DNA of 64,000 bases from Phytophthora sp. 'mugwort' (Eukaryota; Oomycota; Peronosporomycetes; Peronosporales; Peronosporaceae). Below the pieces are notes generated by a model. The model was not told the DNA's origin. It ran no database searches and worked only from the letters and a program-made list of their open reading frames with translations. Shown one piece after another: positions 13,282 through 23,269 of this stretch. The stretch covers positions 124,001-188,000 of the forward strand of contig JAUCEF010000018.1 of NCBI GenBank assembly GCA_033558025.1, read 5' to 3'. The first letter of the stretch is position 1; the number at the start of each line of letters is the position of its first letter. A program made the position numbers and the translations under genes.

Positions 13282-14091
13282 ATGGCAAGCGACAAACGCC
13301 CAATTCTCTCTGGCAAGCGCATCCGCAGCCGCAGGAAACGCGCCGCGCTGCGTACCGCCAACCGCGCCAGGGGGTCGCCCACGCCCGAGTGTGATAGCGG
13401 CGACGACGCCAAGCTCAAGCGCCAACAACACCAGGAGCTCGAACAGTCCCGCGGCGACTCCACCAGCAGCGACAAGACCGCGACTCAGTGCGAGGACGAG
13501 CTCGAGGCCAGTCTTGTTTTCGTGTGCCGCCCTACGATACCAGACTTCTGCTCCATCTTCGTGCCTCGAGGCGAGGAGCCGACGTACAGCAGCTCACGCC
13601 CGTCACACTCACGTGCGACGGACTGCAAAACATTCACATTGCATGTCCCGACATTCCAGGAGACATGCGATGGTTATGTCACCTACACACTGGAACTCAC
13701 GACGTGCGATGAGCCGTGCTACACGTTCCACGTCGAGCGTCGTTTCTCCGAATTCGCAGCGTGCGCGGCAGAGGTCAACAAGCAACTCTCCAGCGGTTTT
13801 GCATCTCGCTGCTGTAATCAACAGGAAGACGAGGAGAGCAAGACTGCGTCCTCAGAGGACTGTAAAAACTTCCAGTGGGAGCTGCCGGCCAAGACGTGGT
13901 TTCGTCTGACCCAGACAAATGCCCTCGAGGAGCGCCGAGCGCAACTCGAGTGGTCACTGGAGACGTTGCTGCTGCAGCAAGACCGTCGCATGTGCAACCT
14001 GCCCGTGTTACGTGACTTCCTTATGCTCGACATTTTTGGTGTTCAGTTGGCAGAGCAAAAGAATCTTGAGGCCGCTGCGCACTTCGAGTGA
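13282..14091 (+). CDS. PX-domain (phosphoinositide-binding) protein
   Basis: A 269-residue single-exon protein. Residues 1-80 are basic then polar and probably disordered. A PX domain follows: a beta-rich part, then FHVERRFSEF with the Arg-Arg-Phe-Ser-Glu-Phe signature (Arg153/154) that binds the 3-phosphate of PI3P in most PX domains, then an LPAK-containing loop in place of the usual proline-rich PxxP loop, and helices ending LRDFLMLDIF. PX domains recruit proteins to endosomal membranes; with no BAR, RGS or kinase domain attached it may be a small sorting-nexin-like adaptor. The loop between helix 1 and the LPAK motif is long and Ser/Glu-rich. An in-frame ATG at 13198 would add 28 residues but precedes the likely transcription start. 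Confidence 0.82.
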   Translation: MASDKRPILSGKRIRSRRKRAALRTANRARGSPTPECDSGDDAKLKRQQHQELEQSRGDSTSSDKTATQCEDELEASLVFVCRPTIPDFCSIFVPRGEEPTYSSSRPSHSRATDCKTFTLHVPTFQETCDGYVTYTLELTTCDEPCYTFHVERRFSEFAACAAEVNKQLSSGFASRCCNQQEDEESKTASSEDCKNFQWELPAKTWFRLTQTNALEERRAQLEWSLETLLLQQDRRMCNLPVLRDFLMLDIFGVQLAEQKNLEAAAHFE

Positions 14092-15097
14092 TGAACTTCT
14101 CCGCTACAATGAACGCTAGTCACCATCAGAAACAAGCACTCAAGCGCTAGCGCAACCACCGTCAAGAAACCAACCAGCGAGCAATGCGAGGTGGACACAG
14201 CTAGCCCGCGTAGCCGACCTGCTTGGTGTTTACATCTTTTTCCCACGGGGTCCAAGCCGAGACGACCGATGCCAACTTTCCACTCCAGATTAGAAAAATA
14301 GCATACACACATGTAGAACTCATCCAGGGTGCTCCATTATATCAGCGGCATGTGGTATGCCAACGAAGTGTCCATTTAAAAACAAATGCGAAGACATCCA
14401 GCATAGTAGCGAGCCAGGCAGTGCCGGTTCGCGCCCCGATCTCAACGTAAGCTTTTAGCGTTATATTTTCAACTGACCATTGTATGATGGACCAAATAAT
14501 CAATTTTATTCTAGGATTATGAAGTGGCTATTGTATAGAGGACCAGAGAAGTACAGTCCTGTATCACAAATATCCGAAGACGAAAGCTGAAAGCTGCACA
14601 GATATTGGCCGAAGCCCGAAAACCTAGCGACTGAATATTGAAATATACGATCGCACTTGCTTACAGAACCTCACCTCCATCTTACGCGATCCGGCTCCTG
14701 CAATCGATTCCAGATTCAGGTCCGTTTTCGGCGCCGTTCCTCCTCGAGATACAGAACAAATTTAGCAATGCCTTGAGGCACGACGGCAGCTTTGCCGCTG
14801 CCTGCCGCAATCAATCCGAAAGGCAACTTGCCTTAAGCAATGCATGTAAGGCGCCAAATTGTGGAGACGTTCTCAACTGACTGTTTAGATGCACTTCAAC
14901 ACGTCCATGAGAAATTTCTGACCGAATAGTGTGTCCGTATTCAAGAGCCCGATTACTTCGTTTGTAGCTTGCATAATATATGCCGTCACGAAGCAACAAG
15001 GTGTGTCCGGACCAAATCGTCCCGTAATAGAACACGCGATTTGTTCCCCACCAATCCCGCTGTTTTTTTTTTCACTGGATGGGGCCCATGCCGTGCG
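14092..15097. other. 1-kb spacer before aspartate kinase
   Basis: No gene recognised. The frames at 14638-14880 and 14811-15035 lack domains. AT-rich sections (for example near 14460-14530) fit intergenic DNA. Confidence 0.6.
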
Positions 15098-15113
15098 TCA
15101 TTCCCCGATTTCT
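15098..15113 (+). promoter_or_regulatory. Oomycete Inr and flanking promoter region of aspartate kinase
   Basis: TCATTCCCCGATTTCT combines the Inr core TCATTCC with a GATTTC block, the clearest such element in the window. It is 36 bases upstream of the ATG at 15134 and downstream of the in-frame ATGs at 14969 and later, supporting 15134 as the start. Confidence 0.6.
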
Positions 15114-15133
15114 CGCTTGTGGTACACGCAGCA

Positions 15134-16948
15134 ATGGCCTCGTCATCTCCATGGGTGGTGCTCAAGTTTGGCGGCACAAGCGTGTCGACTACTGCGCGCT
15201 GGCGCTGCATCTGCGATCAGATCCGCTCGCATCTCGAGTCTCCGGCGTCCCCGCGCGTGTGGGTCACCATCTCGGCGCTGTCCCAAGTCACCAATAAACT
15301 CACGCGGGCGCTAACACTGGCCAGTGAACGCGGCAGCAGCCACACTGAGCTGGCCACCAACATAGCACTGCAGCACTTCTCACTGGCCTACGAGGTGGGT
15401 CTGCTACCGGCGCTTGATGGCGTCGAGGGCAGCGTGGAGCTGCACGACCGATGGCAGCAGCTGTGGCTGGACAGTGTGCTGAGCCATGGCGACGACGGAT
15501 CGTCGTTCTCTACGTTACCCATTGACCCGCTACTGCCCAAGACGCTGCACCCGCTGCTGGAGGAGCTCAAGAATCTCGTGCGTGTGCTGGAGGGAATCAA
15601 GCTGACGGAGGAAGCTTCGCCCCGTATTCAGGCGCGTGTTCTGGCCTTCGGAGAGCTTCTGTCGACCCACCTGGGTCGGTGTATCATGGCCCACAACGGA
15701 CTTACGGACATGGAGCGAGTTGACGCCAGAGATCTGCTCGTGAGCGACCCCACCAGTGCTAAGTCCGAGGAGGACCGATACCTTCAGGCGGAGGTCAACC
15801 CCCGTCTGGACCGCGAGCAGGCGGAGAACGCGGCAAACGGTAAGCGCGTGGTGCTTACACAGGGGTTCATTGCAAGCACGAGTACGGGTGCGACTTGTGT
15901 GCTGGGGCGTGGAGGCAGTGACACCTCAGGTTCGTTGTTTGCCGCCCTGTTGGGTGCACAGAAGTACGAGATCTGGACGGACGTGCACGGCATGTTCACA
16001 ACCGACCCCCGTTACGTGCCTAATGCACGTCTCATCAAGAGTTTAGACTACCGTGAAGCGCAGGAGCTGGCTGCCATGGGCGCCAAGGTGCTGCACCCGC
16101 GTTGCATTATTCCGGCGCAGTGGGGTAAAGTGCCGCTTGAAATCCGCAATACGAACGACCCGGTCGGGGAAAAGACTGTCATTCATCCTGCCACCGAGTC
16201 GGACAAGGCAGAGCACGGCAGTCCAAAGATTCTTGCGGTGGTGAGGCGTCAGAACATGACGACGCTCAGCATCACGGCCTTCGACATGTGTGGAACGTCG
16301 GGTTTCTTGGCCAAGGTGTTTGCTCCGTTCGAGGCTTGCGGCATTTCGGTGGATCTTATTGCGACGTCTCAGTTCTCTGTGACGGTGACGCTGGACCACA
16401 TCCCTGGTGGAGTCGAGGGTGCGCCGTTCCAACAGCTACTTGAAGCACTGAACGAGCACTCGAAGGTGCGCGTGTTCGAGGACTGCTCGGTGGTTTCGAT
16501 TGTGGGCCGTGGGCTGCGGAAAGCGCTGGCGGAGCTTGGCTGCGTTTTCAGTGTGCTCGAGAATTACGATGTGCTGCTCCTTAGCGAATCGGCTGAAGAT
16601 CTGAACCTATCATTTGTGCTCCAGCAGAAGGAGGCCGACGACGTCGTTGCTCGCATGCACAGCTTTTTCTTCCCTGGAGATGATCAAGTATCGCCAACTA
16701 CAGCGACGGCTGCGTCCACGAACGGGAAGCCTGCGAAAGGTCTGCCGCCACTGCCTCTCCATCCGATTATTGCAGCAGCGGGTGTAACTAACGCCGAGGA
16801 AAGCTCTGTAGTGCCGCCTGCCACTAATGCGCCGGTTAACACCATGACCCAGCAGGCAACTATCCGTCGATCGCCTTCGCGTGACTCGCTCTTTGGTCCC
16901 ACGTGGCAGTCTTTGCTCGATGGCACGCAGATCAACAAAACTGATTAA
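15134..16948 (+). CDS. Aspartate kinase (aspartokinase), monofunctional with ACT domains
   Basis: Phosphorylates aspartate to aspartyl-phosphate, the first committed step to lysine, threonine and methionine. The 604-residue single-exon product opens with the kinase signature KFGGTS at 11-16. Further kinase-fold motifs follow: GRGGSDTSG for phosphate/substrate binding, the WTDVHGMFTTDPR loop that contacts ATP, and MGAKVLHPR before the regulatory part. Two ACT-like segments follow (ILAVVRRQNMTTLSI and VRVFEDCSVVSIVGRGLR), where lysine or threonine feedback would act; which effector cannot be told. No homoserine dehydrogenase domain follows, so it is not the bifunctional plant/enterobacterial type. 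The last 70 residues are Ala/Pro/Thr-rich and probably disordered, making it longer than bacterial LysC. The frame is open upstream to 14969, but those codons precede the Inr and read as leader. Confidence 0.93.
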   Translation: MASSSPWVVLKFGGTSVSTTARWRCICDQIRSHLESPASPRVWVTISALSQVTNKLTRALTLASERGSSHTELATNIALQHFSLAYEVGLLPALDGVEGSVELHDRWQQLWLDSVLSHGDDGSSFSTLPIDPLLPKTLHPLLEELKNLVRVLEGIKLTEEASPRIQARVLAFGELLSTHLGRCIMAHNGLTDMERVDARDLLVSDPTSAKSEEDRYLQAEVNPRLDREQAENAANGKRVVLTQGFIASTSTGATCVLGRGGSDTSGSLFAALLGAQKYEIWTDVHGMFTTDPRYVPNARLIKSLDYREAQELAAMGAKVLHPRCIIPAQWGKVPLEIRNTNDPVGEKTVIHPATESDKAEHGSPKILAVVRRQNMTTLSITAFDMCGTSGFLAKVFAPFEACGISVDLIATSQFSVTVTLDHIPGGVEGAPFQQLLEALNEHSKVRVFEDCSVVSIVGRGLRKALAELGCVFSVLENYDVLLLSESAEDLNLSFVLQQKEADDVVARMHSFFFPGDDQVSPTTATAASTNGKPAKGLPPLPLHPIIAAAGVTNAEESSVVPPATNAPVNTMTQQATIRRSPSRDSLFGPTWQSLLDGTQINKTD

Positions 16949-17118
16949 GCCGAACCGACATGCTGACGCCGCAATTGCTGTGGCACAAAATACCTGGACG
17001 GTTGTATTTCATGTAGATAGAGGCCCTCGACTAGTGTTGCTCGTGAGAGCACCGTTCGTGTGGCAATAGAAAGCATTCACAATAGCATGTTGTTCTCGTG
17101 CAGACATCTGAAGCCCAT

Positions 17119-17947
17119 TCACGCATCGCTCTCACTCTCATCGTAGTCGTCGTCCTCCTCAACTTCCAGCACTTGCCCTTTGGGTATCAATGGTGTCGGC
17201 TTGGGCGTGACGGTCGCGTCGTCATTGTCATCTTGAATCTGTCTATTTCCTGTTTTCGTTGCTGTCAACACCGGCCCTGTCCTAGCTGTTGCGGCTGCCT
17301 GTTTGGTCTTTGCTGTCCGCGCTTTCTTGGCCGTTGATCTGAGCAATCTTAGTTAGATCCTGTAACATGAAATGATGCAACCAACGCGACACTCACTTCT
17401 TGGCACCAGTCTTCAGTTTCCGCTTCTTGCCCCCGCGAGCAGGTTTATGGTACTTGGCATCGCTCTCATCAATGACCGACACCTTTTCGTGCAGGAAGTT
17501 GAGCTCCCCACTTGCCAACACGCTTTTCTTCCTGTATTGGGATCACAGACCCAATAGGATCAATCGTCAACCACTGAGAACGACAACGCGACGCCACGTC
17601 AACGTTGCACGGACAGCTCAACTGGTGTCAGCCCGACTCCTTTCACCGCCTGCTTTTGCATCTTGGTGGCCAGGTCCCTCACAAAAATCTGCACGGCCGA
17701 AGCTGTGCGTCAATACCAATAGGCGTAAGTGTGTCAAATTTTCGGAGACGGCTTCACTCTTGACGACGTACAGCAGGCCAGCACCGCGGACTCGCTCACT
17801 TGGCCCATGTCCTTCTGGTCTTTCAGAAGTCGCTTCACGCGGCCCTGGCAGATCCAATAGTAGTCAGCGTGCACGGTCAGATCAATGGATTACCCTGCTT
17901 ACTTAATCAAACAGCGTCGTCACCTTCAGCAGGTCGCGCTGCTTCAT
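17119..17947 (-). CDS. Histone-fold nuclear protein (NF-YC/NC2-alpha/CHRAC-POLE4-like), multi-exon
   Basis: Minus-strand gene, span approximate. The start at 17947 (MKQRDLLK) splices to GRVKRLLKDQKDMGQVSESAV, the first half of a histone fold. A second GT...AG intron (donor GTACGT near 17775) joins this to SSAVQIFVRDLATKMQKQ, which completes the long central helix. Later exons give ELNFLHEKVSVIDESDAKYHKP and a basic KKRKLKTGAKK tail. The last intron (donor GTGAGT near 17399, acceptor TTGCTCAG) leads to a Lys/Ala/Thr-rich, then acidic, C-terminus ending at 17119. The pattern RVKRLLK...SxxAV...A...FVRDLA matches small histone-fold partners such as CHRAC/POLE4/NC2-alpha, which pair with a second histone-fold protein on DNA. 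The exon covering helix 3 (17550-17660) I could not resolve: stops occur in each simple reading. It could be an unusual splice or a defect. Confidence 0.6.
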
Positions 17948-17996
17948 TGTCGTGCCTTGAACAATTATTGTTGGCTTTCACAACCGGCGTACCCCC

Positions 17997-18014
17997 GTGT
18001 ACCCTTGGGTACAC
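17997..18014. promoter_or_regulatory. 18-bp dyad GTGTACCC-TT-GGGTACAC in a divergent promoter
   Basis: A perfect 8-bp inverted repeat around a 2-bp spacer, located in the 106 bases that separate the divergent start codons at 17947 (minus) and 18054 (plus). The size and symmetry fit a binding site for a dimeric transcription factor; no factor is identified. Confidence 0.5.
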
Positions 18015-18053
18015 ATGGGTTTACAACTTTTGTCTTCGCCTTCATCAACGAAG

Positions 18054-19016
18054 ATGATTCAGAGGAGTCTGTGGCGCCAGCAACTCTGCGTGCTGCAGCG
18101 TCACTCCCAGCGCCACTGCGCGAATGTCCCATTGATATCTGCTCGCTCGTTTTCCTCCACTTCCCCGGGTACTGACGGTGACGTCGAGTTCTCTCTGGGC
18201 GTCAAGTACCTGCTGGGCACAGCCAAAGGCGCCGGTGAAGTTGGCAGCGCCACGTCGGTGCACGGCGCCGTGCTGCACTGGACGAACGCGGCGGAGATGG
18301 GTCACGTACGCGCGCAAGGGGCGTTGGGCAGTCTGTACCTTAAGGGACACGTCGGCATTCCGCGCAACATTGCGCTAGCCACGCAGTTCCTGCAGCAGGC
18401 GGCCGACGCAGGCCACGACGGCAGCTGCCACGAGATCGGCAAGATCTTCTTCCAGGGCAGTGACGTGGTGCCGCGTGACTTGGAGCGCGCACTGCACTAC
18501 TGGACGCAAGCGGCGGAGAACGGTCACATGGCGGCCAGCTATGATCTAGGATTCATGTACGCGCAAGGGCTTCACGTTGACCAGGACGACGAGAAGGCTG
18601 TGCAGCTCTATCGACAGGCGGCCAAGCAGAACATGCCTGAGGCGCACCGGGCGCTGGGCAACGCCTGCCTGCATGGACGGGGCGTAGAGCAGAGTGCTGA
18701 AAAGGCGGTGAAGCACTTCCGTCGTGCGGCCGAAGCTGGCAACGCACTGGCGCAGTTCGATATCGGTGCTTGCTACATGCTTGGACGCGGCATCGAACAG
18801 GATCACTCCAAGGCGGCGCAGTTCTTCTTCCTGGCTGCCGAGGGTGGCGTCCCGCAGGCGCAACTGTGCTTGGCGCAATTGCTCGAGAACGGCCAGGGAA
18901 TCCCGGCAGACCACGAGAAAGCTGTGCAGTACTACCAGTTGGCGGCGAAGGGCGGGCTCCAAGAGGCGACGAAGGCGTTGGATCGTCTTGGAGCACCTCA
19001 CGCACCGGCACAGTAA
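18054..19016 (+). CDS. Sel1-repeat (SLR/TPR-like) protein, probably mitochondrial
   Basis: A 320-residue single-exon protein made almost wholly of Sel1-like repeats of about 36 residues: recurring A-x-x-G-x-x-x-A-x-x-x-L-G-x-x-Y-x-x-G pairs such as AAEMGHVRAQGALGSLYLKG, YDLGFMYAQG, ALGNACLHGRG, DIGACYMLGRG and LAQLLENGQG, each followed by a helix with KA/Y-Y motifs. I count about seven repeats from residue 60 on. Such alpha-solenoids are protein-binding scaffolds. The first 45 residues from M at 18054 are rich in Arg, Gln, Ser and lack acidic residues (MIQRSLWRQQ...), and SARSFSSTS looks like a processing site, so mitochondrial import is likely (inference). An upstream in-frame ATG at 17997 lies within the promoter dyad and is not preferred. 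The histone-fold gene is divergent 106 bases away; RAE1 is convergent downstream. Confidence 0.85.
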   Translation: MIQRSLWRQQLCVLQRHSQRHCANVPLISARSFSSTSPGTDGDVEFSLGVKYLLGTAKGAGEVGSATSVHGAVLHWTNAAEMGHVRAQGALGSLYLKGHVGIPRNIALATQFLQQAADAGHDGSCHEIGKIFFQGSDVVPRDLERALHYWTQAAENGHMAASYDLGFMYAQGLHVDQDDEKAVQLYRQAAKQNMPEAHRALGNACLHGRGVEQSAEKAVKHFRRAAEAGNALAQFDIGACYMLGRGIEQDHSKAAQFFFLAAEGGVPQAQLCLAQLLENGQGIPADHEKAVQYYQLAAKGGLQEATKALDRLGAPHAPAQ

Positions 19017-19408
19017 ACAGAGCAAATACACACGAAACAAACACCCCTATCCATTATTGTTAAACTTCTTTGTAATACAACACAATAGACAACGGTTTGG
19101 GTTTGTTGTTTATTTCTCTTTTTTTTTTGCGATTTCATAGCCTGCTCCAGCACGAGTCCAGGAAAACGATAGAATCAGGCTTCGGTTGTAGGTGCGTTGA
19201 ACGGAGATCGAGTTGATGCGCGAACGGTGGACGGACGGTGGGGTGAATCATACCTTATCTAGAAGCTAGCGAGAGCAAAACAAAAGAATACAATTAAGTC
19301 GGGGAACTTGGTGACAAAGCAGCAAGCGTAGCCGCACGATACACGCACACAGATAGCCACGCCCCGACGGTTATGCTACTATGAGCCCGCGGCTTGTGGC
19401 TTACGCTT

Positions 19409-20805
19409 CTAGAACGAATTCCGCGACCCAGTACCTGGCTTTTTCTTCTGCTTGATTGCCGCCTCCGCCACGCTGTGCAGTCGAATGACGCTAGGCTGAT
19501 TCTGATTGTATTTCTCTGCGCCCATGGACCAGTCATACGACAACGCATAAGCGAAGATATCTCCGCGCGCATTAAATTTACCGATCGTGATCGACTGGTT
19601 GCTGAGTTAAACACACACAGAAGTCAGACGGCATTCCCGTTAGTGACTCAGTTTCTATGTGCACAGCAGAGCTTTTAGGCGAGATAAGTCAGAGCTGTAC
19701 CATTTGTTAAAACTCTTGAGCTTCTGGCGAGCATCCTTATCCCAGAAGCAGAATGTGCCGTCTCCTCCCGTGGTAGCAAACGTGCCGAACGGGTGGAAAG
19801 CGATGCTGCTCACGGGATAAATGTCTGATCCGTCGCGGTGGCACTTGAATGCAAAGTCGTTCCTATCGTCACATTATTATGATACACATAACAGCGTTGG
19901 TGCAATAAAATACCTTACCTCAAGTCATTCAAGCACAGCACGCACCTCTTGTCCTTGTCCTCGACGTGCTGAATCGCGCAACGACCCTCGATCGAGCCAA
20001 TAGCAAACCCAGAAGCATCTGGGAAGCACGCAATCGTCCGCGTCTGGAATTTAAGGTTCGACTGAATCGACTTGTAAATCTGCGACGGTTTGCGGATGTC
20101 AAACACGTGCACCTGGCGGTCAGCCGTGGCCACAACGAGCAGCGGATGCTTAACGTCCATGGCGTAACAGCGCTCCGAAAGCTGCACGGAGGCCATAGGC
20201 GTGGGCGACCGCGTGTCCCAGTACTTAAGCGTCTTATCCCAGCTACCCGTGACCACGCAATTGGCTTCCTGGATCGCGGCGATACTGCGGATCGGCGCAT
20301 CGTGCTGCAATAGTGTCAACGTCAGCATTAATTCCTCTCCTCACCTCATGCAACAACAATTCCTGAAGCTCTACCCACCGCAGCGATCTGCTGACCCTGT
20401 GAAGGCCCATTCAGCACCCACATCTTAGCTGTCTTGTCGCACGAGCCGGAGAAGACCGTGCTGCCATCCTAATACGTACAAAAGAACAGCGTGACAAGTC
20501 GTTAGAAGAAATGTTCTACAGCACTAATACTAGCAGTTAATTCTTGAGGCACATACCCCACTGAAGGCTGTGCAGAGCACGGGGCCCTCGTGCGCGATCT
20601 GCGCCTTGGGAACGGCGTTGAACTGCGTGCCTTGCTGCTGCACCTCCCAACAGCGCACGTAGTTGTCCCAGCTGCCGGACACCAGTATATTGCTCGTGGG
20701 GCTCCAGGCCAGGTCCTGAATGCCATCGTTGATGCTCTCGCCGATTGTGTAGTCGTTATTCGGGTTCAGGTACCCGCCAGCCTGCGCGGGCTGCCCGAAC
20801 GACAT
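19409..20805 (-). CDS. RAE1: RAE1/Gle2-like mRNA export factor, WD40 protein, five exons
   Basis: WD40 beta-propeller that binds the GLEBS motif of a nucleoporin at the nuclear pore and acts in mRNA export and mitotic checkpoint. Exons on the minus strand: 20805-20557, 20468-20379, 20304-19919, 19862-19701 and 19601-19409, with introns of 88, 74, 56 and 99 nt; they sum to 360 codons, i.e. 359 residues against about 368 in animals. The N-terminus runs into [27 protein letters not shown]; further blades include [41 protein letters not shown] and [24 protein letters not shown]. The unusual blade pair ending in [11 protein letters not shown] is a RAE1/BUB3 hallmark. The C-terminus is basic ([14 protein letters not shown]). 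RAE1 is preferred over BUB3 because of the N-terminal region and the DWSxG stretch before the basic tail. A CCAAT box on the coding strand lies about 75 bases upstream. Confidence 0.92.
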
Positions 20806-21299
20806 AGCTCTTGTCCTGCTACGGAGTCTGGCGCGGAATTGCGTGGGTGGAAGCCACGAGCGAATGTGCCCTCTCTCATTGGTTTAAAAGGGGGAGGTAG
20901 ACCAATCATGACAAAAATGTGTTTAAAAAAACACTTTTTTAGTTCGTGGAACAAAAAATGAAAATGGACACATAGCTATAATGAAGGAGTGGTGGTAGCT
21001 GTTGCGCCGAATCACATCCACCTATCGCATGTTCTTATCCACGATGACGACCCCCCACCAATTGCTAGTGCTCGTTTGCGCGTTTAGAGTAGTCCAAGCT
21101 CTTCGCCATGTACCAGTAGGCTATAATCTCCACTCGTTGCTCACGGCTTAGTTAATCCATCGCAACATTGTCAGTACACCATTCAGCTCAAGCTGCATTT
21201 TTTCAATTCAAGATGAAAAGTTCCCATTTTGGGTCTTATAGATTTATTTAGAGACAGTACATTTAGGCCTATAGCCCCATTCCGAAAAATATGCCGTCG
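20806..21299. other. Upstream region of RAE1 and intergenic spacer
   Basis: Contains an antisense CCAAT box near 20876-20885 and an A/T-rich run around 20920-20940. No further gene seen. Confidence 0.5.
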
Positions 21300-21640
21300 C
21301 GACTAAACCCCGACAAAGCTGCCAAGTGGTACAACAGCTAGCCGACCTCTCCTTGTAAGTATGACACATCTCCTCCTTTCCTCACCTAGTTCCTCTCCGA
21401 AGTCACACCCGTCCTCGATGGTGGCACCGCTTCAACTCAGCACGCCACACGGGTTCACAGGACCACTCTTGCCACTACCCATAGCGTCGCCTCGCCACCT
21501 CGCCGTTCTCACCTTAATGTTCTTCGAGCGTGTCATCTCCCCCTCACCAACGGAGGAGACGTTCCCATTCTAGAGTCATCATCGACCCCATCCTCCGTGG
21601 GAATGGTACCCACTCACTGGTACTCTAGGTACTCAGCCGT
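21300..21640 (+). repeat. LTR-like fragment, inverted copy of the LTR at 27797-28205
   Basis: From CAGCTAGCCGACCTCTCC (about 21336) to the ACTCACTGGT region (about 21626) the sequence is roughly 90% identical to the reverse complement of 27870-28165. Homology fades upstream of 21330 and stops after about 21640. The two copies are in opposite orientation, so they cannot be the two LTRs of one intact element. This one is truncated and probably solo. Confidence 0.75.
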
Positions 21641-22297
21641 ACTCAAAGCGTTAGCTAGGATAGAAGCGGGCGAAACGCTGTCCAAACAACCATTATGAGC
21701 TCCTTTACGCCATGCATGAGTTAAGACCCCGGTCAGAAGCATGGTAGCTCCCGCGTATTCACCGTACGGGGTCCACTGGAAGTAGAGGTTCAAACCGCAC
21801 AACCCCGACACGGTGAATGCGATCGAAATCCCTCATCCGACCACGAATTCCAGCAATCGTAGGCCGCCATGGGGGGTATGCACAGCCAAAGACGTCATCA
21901 CTAGCACCGTCCATCCAAGGGCACTGCATACCTCGCACGAACGACGCCACGTAGCGACACAGGCCTCCCGGAGTGCTCTCAGGTATTTGACTATCGAGCG
22001 AGCCGCTCGTAAAGTTAGGTCGGGCAGGTACACATAGAGCGTAGCGTTGAGTGCAACCCACCAGGTACGGACCATGAGCCCATCACGGCCATATTCGCCC
22101 TCGTTCTCCTCCGGAACTAGAATAGGCACGGCGCCTAAGGCGCCCCACACAGCGTACACATACACTGGCCCCGTAATCGGCGGATTACTATGCTCTCGTA
22201 ACACGTCCTCGTAGCGGGACACGAAAGCGCTCCACATGGTACCGTGTAGTCTAAAAAAACACTTTCCACACCTCTGCCAACAGAGTCCACGCGACAT
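21614..22297 (-). pseudogene. Interrupted multi-helix membrane ORF, probably retroelement-associated
   Basis: Minus-strand frame 22297-21833 followed, after one stop, by 21811-21614 in the same frame. It contains hydrophobic stretches (YVYAVWGALGAVPILV; CSALGWTVLVMTSLAV; VSGLCGLNLYFQW; GATMLLTGVLTHAW) separated by Arg-rich turns, suggesting three or four membrane helices. It has no recognisable domain. The lower end runs into the LTR-like fragment. Position beside gypsy debris makes an extra retrotransposon ORF likely, but this is inference. A stop at about 21832 breaks it. Confidence 0.4.
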
Positions 22298-22714
22298 TCC
22301 GTAAAGGAGTAGTGAGAATCCACGTCGTCACACAGCATAGTCCCGTGAATCCACACACAATCAGTAATTCTGTTCCAGCAAACTCCTTTGAGGCGTAGCG
22401 CACTACCGTTTCCATCGTACCGGTACAGTTACGGGCTCAAGGGATAATTAGTCTGGAAAAACGTAAGAGGGTCCCGTTGGTTTCCCCCGCGCACCCACGC
22501 TGCAGCTCTCGGGTCACTACCTCCCTCTCGACTTGCGAGTCCGTGGTCATTTCCCATCCCGGAAGGATACTTTCTTCCAAAGTTGAAAGCAATTTCGCCG
22601 AAAACGGGACAGGGCAGCCATATTCTCTCCCATTTCTCAATCATTCGAATCCAAACGGTTCAGCCGTAACAGTGGTCAAAACCGGTCTGGCGGCTTTCCG
22701 ATAATTGGCCACGC

Positions 22715-23269
22715 TCATCGGCAACTAGAGCGGTCCCCGTCATTCCACAATTTGGGAAGGCGAGGCGTGGAGGTCCGCTGCTCGCCGGTACACCTTCTCA
22801 ACGTCAGTTCGCACCGCCGACGGGACACGGTCGGAGAGTTCAAAGTCGAGGGTTTATCCGTCTTTGGGGCCCTCGCCGAGGCCTTGCTCTTCTTTGGGCG
22901 AGTACCCGTGACGAGGAGCCTTGAGGCAACGGTATTGGGCGCTACAGAGTGTTGGTGAACCGAGGATGCCCTTGCACCACCGTACTTGTTCGCTGACGCG
23001 ATGGTAGCGGCAGGATCAGGATGGACCGTGCCGTGCGCTGGTAGATTGTGGGTCTTCGCCAAAAAGGGCGTTGGCGATGTCATCAGGACTTCAATGCCCA
23101 TGGAAAGCTCGTTACCGGCTAGGATGGCCCGACAATCGGATACCTTCGCGATGGCTGTCCCGGTCTGGCCGAGGGGAGCATTGTCGGCGCTAGCCTTCTT
23201 CTCCTGGGCTAACAGGTCCTCGAGCCGCTTGAGGATCTGGCGATTCTTGAGGGGCTTCTTGCCGCGCAT
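22715..23269 (-). CDS. Hypothetical Lys/Ala/Thr-rich protein in transposon context
   Basis: A 184-residue open frame starting MRGKKPLKNRQILKRLEDLLAQEKK: an N-terminal charged helix, a middle section with conserved-looking hydrophobic strands, then a low-complexity basic tail. No family recognised. It lies among retroelement remnants, in the same orientation as the membrane ORF and the gypsy pol fragment, and may be a gag-like or accessory ORF. It could also be a chance frame. Confidence 0.3.
   Translation of the reverse strand: MRGKKPLKNRQILKRLEDLLAQEKKASADNAPLGQTGTAIAKVSDCRAILAGNELSMGIEVLMTSPTPFLAKTHNLPAHGTVHPDPAATIASANKYGGARASSVHQHSVAPNTVASRLLVTGTRPKKSKASARAPKTDKPSTLNSPTVSRRRCELTLRRCTGEQRTSTPRLPKLWNDGDRSSCR

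Noticed and set aside
12989..13909. A 306-residue plus ORF overlapping the PX gene
   Set aside because: It is a shadow frame of the PX coding region; the other frame holds the recognisable domain.
14969..15133. N-terminal extension of aspartate kinase
   Set aside because: The Inr element at 15098 lies downstream of the earlier ATG codons, and the kinase signature begins 10 residues after 15134.
18553..19044. Long minus-strand ORFs opposite the Sel1 gene
   Set aside because: They are antisense shadows of a GC-rich repeat gene with no domain of their own.
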